7,294 bases of DNA from an uncultured Collinsella sp. (GTDB lineage: Bacteria > Actinomycetota > Coriobacteriia > Coriobacteriales > Coriobacteriaceae): contig CAAEVD010000106.1 of assembly GCA_900759435.1 (NCBI GenBank), forward strand, positions 1-7,294, in the 5' to 3' direction. The translations under genes were made by a program, and so were the position numbers. Under the pieces are notes generated by a model, which saw only the letters and a list, made by a program, of their open reading frames with translations, made no database searches and had not been told where the DNA came from. Numbering within the stretch: the first letter of the stretch is position 1; each line of letters begins with the position of its first letter. Below, in pieces: positions 1-3,459 of this stretch.

Positions 1-225
1 ATCGAGGGCTACAAGACCGAGGGCTTCGACAATATCGTGGTCGCGCGCTCCGGTGTCGACCGTCTGCGCGGCAAGAGCTCGCTCGACCTGGTCGACGGTC
101 GCACGCTGGCCCTTGCCTGCAACGAGGCCCTGGCGCGTCAGGCCTTCGACGCCGGCTTTGCGACCCGAGCCATCAACATCAACGACGCCCGAGCCATCTG
201 CGATCTGATCCAAGACCATCTTTAA
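1..225 (+). CDS. C-terminal fragment of an unidentified protein (5' end outside window)
   Basis: An open frame enters at base 1 and ends at TAA 223-225, giving the last 74 residues of a longer protein. Its GC-rich third positions match the MFS and HAD genes downstream, so it is very probably real coding sequence. The visible part suggests an alpha/beta fold: a strand (FDNIVVARSG), then a strand plus helix (GRTLALAC, then NEALARQAFDAGF), then a final strand and helix (TRAININDARAICDLIQDHL). The 'strand, helix ending in AGF, strand, terminal helix' ending resembles the C-terminus of uroporphyrinogen-III synthase-like proteins, but there is no diagnostic residue and I do not assign that function. 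The internal ATG at 37 has no clear ribosome-binding site and is not taken as the start. No T-run terminator follows directly; the stop leads into the large palindrome at 226-352. Confidence 0.75.
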   Translation: MEGYKTEGFDNIVVARSGVDRLRGKSSLDLVDGRTLALACNEALARQAFDAGFATRAININDARAICDLIQDHL

Positions 226-352
226 GGCTTGGCGCTGCGCCGGCCCCAAGCACCCCATCTCGCCCCTCAAGCCGTCGCTCGCGTACCAAAGTACGCGTCG
301 CTCCTCTTTCGGGGCGACCTGGGGCACTTGGAACCGGCTCGCTGCGCTGCCA
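226..352. repeat. Large imperfect palindrome downstream of the first gene
   Basis: Arms 246-266 and 311-331 pair at 17 of 21 positions, with two 2-base mismatches. A perfect 7-bp hairpin (CGCGTAC 280-286, GTACGCG 291-297, loop CAAA) lies inside. Outside, GCTTGG 227-232 can alternatively pair with CCAAGC 246-251, and GGCGC/GCGCC 231-241 forms a further small dyad. The segment has no credible gene. It could be a multicopy intergenic repeat or a structured 3' RNA end; no U-run follows, so it is not a standard intrinsic terminator. The pairing is seen directly, while any multicopy nature is inference. Confidence 0.55.
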
Positions 353-357
353 TAACA

Positions 358-386
358 TGCCAAAAAGGGACAGGTTTATTTTGGCA
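358..386. repeat. Short hairpin repeat, GGGACAGG loop type
   Basis: TGCCAAAA (358-365) and TTTTGGCA (379-386) form a perfect 8-bp stem around a 13-base loop that contains GGGACAGG. The loop core resembles that of the element at 412-444, but the stem sequence is completely different. The two lie 25 bp apart, like a pair of REP-type units. GGTTTTAT follows, which could give weak terminator activity in the + direction. I assign it to the same family because of the shared loop core. Confidence 0.55.
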
Positions 387-411
387 GGTTTTATCTGGGC
401 AAACGTCATTT

Positions 412-449
412 CCACCACAAAGGGGCCAGGCACCTTTGTGGTGGTTTTT
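412..449 (+). terminator. Intrinsic terminator-like hairpin and T5 before the MFS promoter
   Basis: The 12-bp GC-containing stem of repeat copy 1 is followed immediately by five T residues, the form of a rho-independent terminator reading rightward. It would stop transcription from the gene ending at 225 and separate it from the MFS promoter, whose -35 region begins within a few bases of the T-run. Function is inferred from form. Confidence 0.55.
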
Positions 450-455
450 GCTTTG
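412..455 (+). repeat. Palindromic repeat copy 1 (44 bp, identical to 2003-2046)
   Basis: A perfect 12-bp stem, CCACCACAAAGG (412-423) with CCTTTGTGGTGG (433-444), encloses the loop GGCCAGGCA. TTTTT (445-449) and GCTTTG follow. All 44 bases are identical to 2003-2046, and a decayed relative lies at 2966-2996. The identity extends past the hairpin through the T-run, so the unit is hairpin plus tail rather than only a stem. The form suggests a REP or MITE-like family spread by a transposase acting in trans; no such transposase is in the window. Confidence 0.85.
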
Positions 456-489
456 GTAGATGTGTGGGGCATGCCTTATAATCTACCAA
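453..489 (+). promoter_or_regulatory. Promoter of the MFS gene with overlapping dyad
   Basis: A perfect -10 box TATAAT lies at 477-482, with a weaker -35 TTGGTA (453-458) 18 bp upstream. Transcription should start near 489, leaving a leader of about 130 nt. An 8-bp inverted repeat (TTGGTAGA 453-460, TCTACCAA 482-489) brackets the promoter, and the palindrome GGCATGCC (468-475) sits between the boxes with nearly the same centre. Such an arrangement suits a dimeric repressor, but no regulator gene is in view. Confidence 0.6.
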
Positions 490-496
490 GTAGTTC

Positions 497-613
497 ATGA
501 CGGGCGAAAAACGGAGAGAAGGGGCTTGATGCGTACTTAATGTTTCATGCGGATAGATTGATTTGACAGACGGTGGCGAATGCCTGCCGTCCGCATTCGT
601 ATGAAACAAGGAG
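497..613 (+). promoter_or_regulatory. Structured 5' leader and ribosome-binding site of the MFS gene
   Basis: TGTTTC (541-546) pairs with GAAACA (603-608), and ATGCGGA (547-553) with TCCGCAT (590-596), giving a long stem whose 3' foot abuts the Shine-Dalgarno AAGGAG (608-613). A competing 7-bp hairpin uses CGAATGC (577-583) and GCATTCG (593-599), which excludes the ATGCGGA pairing. Two tiny ORFs lie upstream: 497-529 (MTGEKRREGA) and 529-540 (MRT), overlapping as TGATG; the second has a purine-rich AGAAGGGG (517-524) in ribosome-binding position. The layout resembles translational or transcriptional attenuators of efflux genes, but this is inference. Confidence 0.35.
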
Positions 614-618
614 TCTCC

Positions 619-1905
619 ATGCTCGCCTCTCTTTTCTCAAAGCCTCAATCATCGCTGTCCGCGCAGGCTAAGCACCTGGTGGCAATGCGCTTCCTCATAT
701 ATACCGGCTTTCAGACCAGTTATTTTATCGGTGTCATCGGAACGCTCACCTATGCAGACGATGCCTCGGTTGTGGCGACATCGCTGGCCGTCCTGTTCAT
801 GAACGTTTTCGTGATCCTGGGATCCTTTGCGGGCGGCGCTGCGCTCGACGCATGGGGTCCGCGCCGTCATTTCTTGCTGAGCATCGTGGGCACGCTGGCA
901 ACCGGCGCGGCAATCCTCGTTTTTGGTAGCGCAACCGGCATCGTCCTGCTCGCCGCGGTGCTCCTGGGCTTTGTGATGGGGTTCGCCCAGCCCATCGCCA
1001 CATCCTATCCGGCCTACCTCACCGACGATCCTGTCGAGCTCAAAGACATCAACTCCGCCATAACCATGTTCTCCAACGTGAGCATTATCGTCGGCCCCAC
1101 ACTGGGCGGCTTTGTCGCGGCGGCTGCGTCGTCGCGCACGGTGTTCGTGCTCATGATGCTCTTTACCATGCTGGCGCTCGTCGCCGGTTGGGGCTTTAGG
1201 CCGCAAGCAGGTCACGTCGCCACGCGCGAAAGCAGTCCCGCGGACAGCAGCGCAACGGCAAGTACCGCCAGCCAAAGCCCCGACCCCAGCACGTCTTCCC
1301 GCGTCACCTTCGCGACCAGCATCAAGACGGTCTTTACCAACAGCGTCCTCGCGCTACTTTTCTGCATCATCTTCCTCTCGAACTTTGGCTACGGTGCCTT
1401 CGATCCGCTGGAGTCGTTCTTCTACCGCGATGTCCTGCACGTCGGTGTCGAATGGATGGGCTGGCTCTCGTCGGCCTCGGGCGTGGGCGCGGTGCTGGGC
1501 GCCGTGGCCGCGCTCCGTTTGCCGCCGCATCTGATCAACCTTAAAATGCTGCTCGCGGCGCTTATGTCCGTGGGCCTGGGAAGCCTGGTTTACGTGGGGA
1601 CGCCGTATGTAGGCGTGGCGCTCATTGGCCAGATTGCCCTGGGCGTGGCCTGGGGCGTCGTCAACCCGCTCCACAACACGATCGTGCAAACGACGGCCCC
1701 GCTCGAGCAGCTCGGTCGCGTGAACTCGGTCATGGGTTTTGGCAACATGTTCGCCGGCGTGGCCCCGCTGGCGATTGCCCCGTGGCTGGCGGCGACGTTT
1801 GGCGTGCAGCAGACGCTCGTTGGTGCGGGCATGGTCGTGACGGCGGTTCCCGCGGCGTTGCTGCTGTTTGGACGCCGACATTTGGATCGTGCCGCAAAGC
1901 AGTAA
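619..1905 (+). CDS. Major facilitator superfamily transporter, probable efflux-type permease
   Basis: The 428-residue product is an integral membrane transporter that would use an ion gradient to move a small solute; the substrate cannot be read from sequence. ATG 619 is chosen because AAGGAG (608-613) lies 5 bases upstream; the in-frame ATG at 580 has no such site and would add 13 polar residues. About twelve hydrophobic segments fall in two blocks, roughly residues 22-192 and 240-417, separated by a Ser/Thr/Ala-rich cytoplasmic loop (about 193-235), the standard 6+6 plan. The loop between segments 2 and 3 carries the MFS signature in the form GGAALDAWGPRR (72-83), with Asp77 and Arg82-Arg83. 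Segment 5 has GPTLGG (159-164), a form of motif C seen in drug/proton antiporters, which supports efflux over uptake. It has its own promoter and ends 1 base before the inverted repeat at 1906. Length and motifs appear intact. Confidence 0.93.
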   Translation: MLASLFSKPQSSLSAQAKHLVAMRFLIYTGFQTSYFIGVIGTLTYADDASVVATSLAVLFMNVFVILGSFAGGAALDAWGPRRHFLLSIVGTLATGAAILVFGSATGIVLLAAVLLGFVMGFAQPIATSYPAYLTDDPVELKDINSAITMFSNVSIIVGPTLGGFVAAAASSRTVFVLMMLFTMLALVAGWGFRPQAGHVATRESSPADSSATASTASQSPDPSTSSRVTFATSIKTVFTNSVLALLFCIIFLSNFGYGAFDPLESFFYRDVLHVGVEWMGWLSSASGVGAVLGAVAALRLPPHLINLKMLLAALMSVGLGSLVYVGTPYVGVALIGQIALGVAWGVVNPLHNTIVQTTAPLEQLGRVNSVMGFGNMFAGVAPLAIAPWLAATFGVQQTLVGAGMVVTAVPAALLLFGRRHLDRAAKQ

Positions 1906-1970
1906 AAACCATCACAACATTCGATGAAAATCGCGATTTTGCCGAATAACGTCGAATGTTGTGATGGTTT
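1906..1970. repeat. Perfect 19-bp inverted repeat with nested palindrome
   Basis: AAACCATCACAACATTCGA (1906-1924) is exactly repeated in inverse at 1952-1970, with a 27-base loop. Inside the loop is the 14-bp perfect palindrome AAAATCGCGATTTT (1927-1940), and ATTCG (1919-1923) can also pair with CGAAT (1943-1947), giving an alternative inner fold that competes with the outer stem. It begins directly after the MFS stop codon. GGTTTG follows rather than a T-run, so termination would be weak; it may be a dispersed palindromic element, a protein-binding site or an mRNA 3'-end stabiliser. Confidence 0.75.
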
Positions 1971-2002
1971 GCGCCCCGGGCCATGCCATCCTGCGGGTCC
2001 GG

Positions 2003-2040
2003 CCACCACAAAGGGGCCAGGCACCTTTGTGGTGGTTTTT
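2003..2040 (+). terminator. Probable intrinsic terminator of the MFS gene
   Basis: A perfect 12-bp hairpin followed by T5 (2036-2040) lies about 100 bp beyond the MFS stop codon and just upstream of the HAD promoter. It is the only hairpin with a T-run between the two genes and so the best candidate for ending MFS transcription. Function is inferred from form. Confidence 0.6.
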
Positions 2041-2046
2041 GCTTTG
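2003..2046 (+). repeat. Palindromic repeat copy 2 (44 bp, identical to 412-455)
   Basis: The stem CCACCACAAAGG (2003-2014) and CCTTTGTGGTGG (2024-2035) encloses loop GGCCAGGCA, with TTTTTGCTTTG after it. It matches copy 1 base for base over 44 bp and is in the same orientation, so the two copies form direct repeats flanking the MFS gene, about 1.6 kb apart. Confidence 0.85.
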
Positions 2047-2074
2047 ACGGGCCGCGCCTGCGCCTTGGTATACC
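2044..2074 (+). promoter_or_regulatory. Probable promoter of the HAD phosphatase gene
   Basis: TTGACG (2044-2049) matches the -35 consensus at 5 of 6 positions and overlaps the tail of repeat copy 2. An extended -10 (TG at 2066-2067, one base, TATACC 2069-2074) follows with a 19-bp spacer, a little long but tolerated with an extended -10. The -10 lies within the 10-bp palindrome TGGTATACCA (2066-2075), a possible operator. The predicted leader is about 50 nt. Confidence 0.45.
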
Positions 2075-2129
2075 ATGTACACCATTTCCGACCACATTCA
2101 GCACCGCCGTACAACCCAGAAAGGTCCCC

Positions 2130-2951
2130 ATGGACACCACCTTCAGCCACATCAAAGCCGTGTTCTGCGATATCGACGGCACGCTGCTCACGAGCCAGCA
2201 CACGGTGTCCCCGCGCACTGTGGCGGCGATCCGCGCCCTGCGCGAGCGCGGCGTACTCTTTGGCCTGTGCACCGGGCGCGACGCCCGCGCGACCGAGGCC
2301 ATGTACGAGCTCTGGGGCATCGAAGGCTTGGTAGACGTGATGGTGGGCTGCGGTGGTGCCGAGGTCATCGACCGCGCGCACGACATCAACGAGCTAAGCT
2401 ATCCGCTGCCGGGCGAGACCATCGCGCGCATCTGCAAACACATGGCGGACCTTCCGGCAACGCCCGTCTGCCCCCGAGACGGCGTGTTCTACGTGCCCGA
2501 GAGCAACGCGTGCGTCGAGCATCTGTCGCGCGTCGACGGCGTGCCCTACCAGGTGGTCGATTTTGCTGAGTTTTTGCGCGAGCCGCAGCCCAAGGTGATG
2601 TTTACCATGGCGCCCGAGGTAATGCCGCGGGTGATTGAGCGAGCGTCGACGTTTGCCGATAACACTGTTAAGGCGGCGGCTCTGCAAACCACGCAGCGGC
2701 TCTACGAGTTCATGGATCCGCGCGTGTCCAAGACACGCGGCCTTGTGCGCGTGGCGGAGCTCAATGGCATGGAGCTCCAGAACATCTGCGTGTTTGGCGA
2801 TGCCGATAACGACACCTGCATGGTGGCCGACGCCGGCGTGGGCGTGGCCATGGCAAACGGCAGCGACGCCACCCGTGCCGCCGCCGACTTTGTAACCGCG
2901 AGTAACGACAAAGACGGTATCGCGATCTTTATCGAGGAACATCTGCTGTAG
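2130..2951 (+). CDS. Cof-type HAD superfamily phosphatase
   Basis: The 273-residue protein is a cytosolic Mg-dependent hydrolase of the Cof subfamily, whose members dephosphorylate sugar phosphates, flavin mononucleotide or related metabolites; the specific substrate is unknown. ATG 2130 is chosen because GAAAGGT (2119-2125) sits just upstream and the protein then begins, as usual, about ten residues before motif I. All four HAD motifs are present: motif I DIDGT (14-18; nucleophile Asp14, acid/base Asp16), motif II TGR (48-50), motif III Lys201 (SKTRGL), and motif IV GDADND (223-228). The C-terminal stretch GVAMANGSDATRAAADFVT with SNDKDGIA (258-265) is typical of the family, and the C2-type cap occupies roughly residues 83-195. 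Length is normal for the family. It is probably monocistronic, between repeat copies 2 and 3. Confidence 0.93.
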   Translation: MDTTFSHIKAVFCDIDGTLLTSQHTVSPRTVAAIRALRERGVLFGLCTGRDARATEAMYELWGIEGLVDVMVGCGGAEVIDRAHDINELSYPLPGETIARICKHMADLPATPVCPRDGVFYVPESNACVEHLSRVDGVPYQVVDFAEFLREPQPKVMFTMAPEVMPRVIERASTFADNTVKAAALQTTQRLYEFMDPRVSKTRGLVRVAELNGMELQNICVFGDADNDTCMVADAGVGVAMANGSDATRAAADFVTASNDKDGIAIFIEEHLL

Positions 2952-2965
2952 CGCCGGGGCAGAAT

Positions 2966-2996
2966 CACCACAAAGGGGACGGGCACCTTCGTGGTG
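2966..2996. repeat. Decayed palindromic repeat copy 3
   Basis: CACCACAAAGG (2966-2976) pairs with CCTTCGTGGTG (2986-2996) with one mismatch (2972/2990), around loop GGACGGGCA. This is the family of 412-455 and 2003-2046, but with changed bases in both loop and stem and no T-run after it (GCCTCAGG follows). It starts 15 bases after the HAD stop codon. It could still help end or stabilise the HAD transcript but is a poor terminator. Confidence 0.75.
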
Positions 2997-3335
2997 GCCT
3001 CAGGCGATTTGGGCGAGTTGATGCCTACAATCTGCGCGCAAATTCAAATATGGTTGTCTGAACATTACGCTTCCAACCACCGATGGGTTAAAGATATTCT
3101 CATCAGTTTGGTAGGATATTCCTTCCGATTAATGACCTACTGCTTACGGTCGATTTTCGACCGTGAGCAGGATGTTTGCTCTTGAGCAAAAATTTGTGCA
3201 AATAAATCTAATGCCATTAAAAAAATGATGGCAACCAAATTACCAGTAGAAACAAAAAATAGATAGCGAATAAACGGAGGTAAATCTGAGCAAATGTCAA
3301 GAGAATTGACAATTCGCTACAAGACTATCGGTTTT
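2997..3335. other. AT-rich gene-free region upstream of the pilus operon, with three hairpins
   Basis: No convincing gene lies here. Three inverted repeats are present: a 14-bp stem with a TTT loop and one G-T pair (3140-3153 with 3157-3170, outer CTGCTTACGG, inner GGTCGA/TCGACC); TTTGCTC/GAGCAAA (3175-3181, 3184-3190); and TGCCATTA/TGATGGCA (3212-3219, 3226-3233) around a six-A loop. None is followed by a T-run on the + strand. GAATTGACAATTC (3303-3315) is an odd-length perfect palindrome containing a consensus -35 TTGACA, but no matching -10 follows. By direct count, 3181-3300 has 37 G+C in 120 bases, far below the flanking genes. The region probably holds regulatory sites for the pilus operon. 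Confidence 0.5.
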
Positions 3336-3365
3336 TTGCCCAGACGTTCAAACAATCGTTACAAT
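3336..3365 (+). promoter_or_regulatory. Candidate promoter of the pilus operon
   Basis: TACAAT (3360-3365) matches the -10 consensus at 5 of 6 positions. TTGCCC (3336-3341), 18 bp upstream, matches the -35 at 4 of 6. Transcription would begin near 3372, giving a leader of about 85 nt before ATG 3457. Other near-matches exist upstream (TTGAGC 3182-3187 with TCTAAT 3207-3212, spacer 19), so the assignment is tentative. Confidence 0.35.
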
Positions 3366-3381
3366 ATTTCATTACTAAGTG

Positions 3382-3459
3382 TGCGCAATTACAGGTTGCG
3401 TAGATACGTTTGATAGTGAAAGAGCAAGATCGCGGTCTCTTGGGGAGGAGACATCGATG
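3382..3459 (+). promoter_or_regulatory. Leader hairpins and ribosome-binding site of the adhesin gene
   Basis: The strong Shine-Dalgarno GGAGGAG (3444-3450) lies 6 bases before ATG 3457 and fixes the start. It can be locked in a hairpin: GTCTC (3435-3439) pairs with GAGAC (3448-3452), and ATCG (3429-3432) with CGAT (3455-3458), across a 2x2 internal loop, covering both the ribosome-binding site and part of the start codon. A separate hairpin, TGCGCAA (3382-3388) with TTGCGTA (3396-3402, one G-T pair), lies upstream. Translational control is possible but unproven; the 9-bp stem is modest. Confidence 0.4.

Noticed and set aside
358..444. CRISPR array start
   Set aside because: Only two dissimilar hairpins with short spacing and no regular spacers; the third and fourth copies are over a kilobase away.
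229..459. Open frame of 76 codons in the first intergenic region
   Set aside because: It runs through three palindromic elements, has no ribosome-binding site, and its C-terminal residues are simply the translated repeat hairpin.
563..568. Perfect TTGACA as a -35 box near the MFS start
   Set aside because: No acceptable -10 at 15-19 bp; the same problem applies to TTGACA at 3306-3311.
580..618. MFS start at ATG 580
   Set aside because: No Shine-Dalgarno upstream and the segment lies in the structured leader; ATG 619 has AAGGAG 5 bases away.
649..1275. Long antisense open frames opposite the MFS, HAD and adhesin genes
   Set aside because: They are mirrored by well-supported + strand genes, show Arg/His/Gly-rich composition typical of shadow frames in GC-rich DNA, and have no recognisable domains or start sites.
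1983..2129. Longer HAD protein starting at 1983
   Set aside because: The extension reads through the palindromic repeat and the promoter; ATG 2130 has a ribosome-binding site and the normal distance to motif I.
3379..3456. Upstream in-frame GTG start for the adhesin, adding 26 residues
   Set aside because: No ribosome-binding site before 3379, the added residues are polar and would bury the signal peptide, and ATG 3457 has GGAGGAG at ideal spacing.
3181..3456. c-di-GMP or other known riboswitch before the adhesin gene
   Set aside because: I could not match the conserved core of a GEMM-type or other familiar riboswitch; only simple hairpins are visible.
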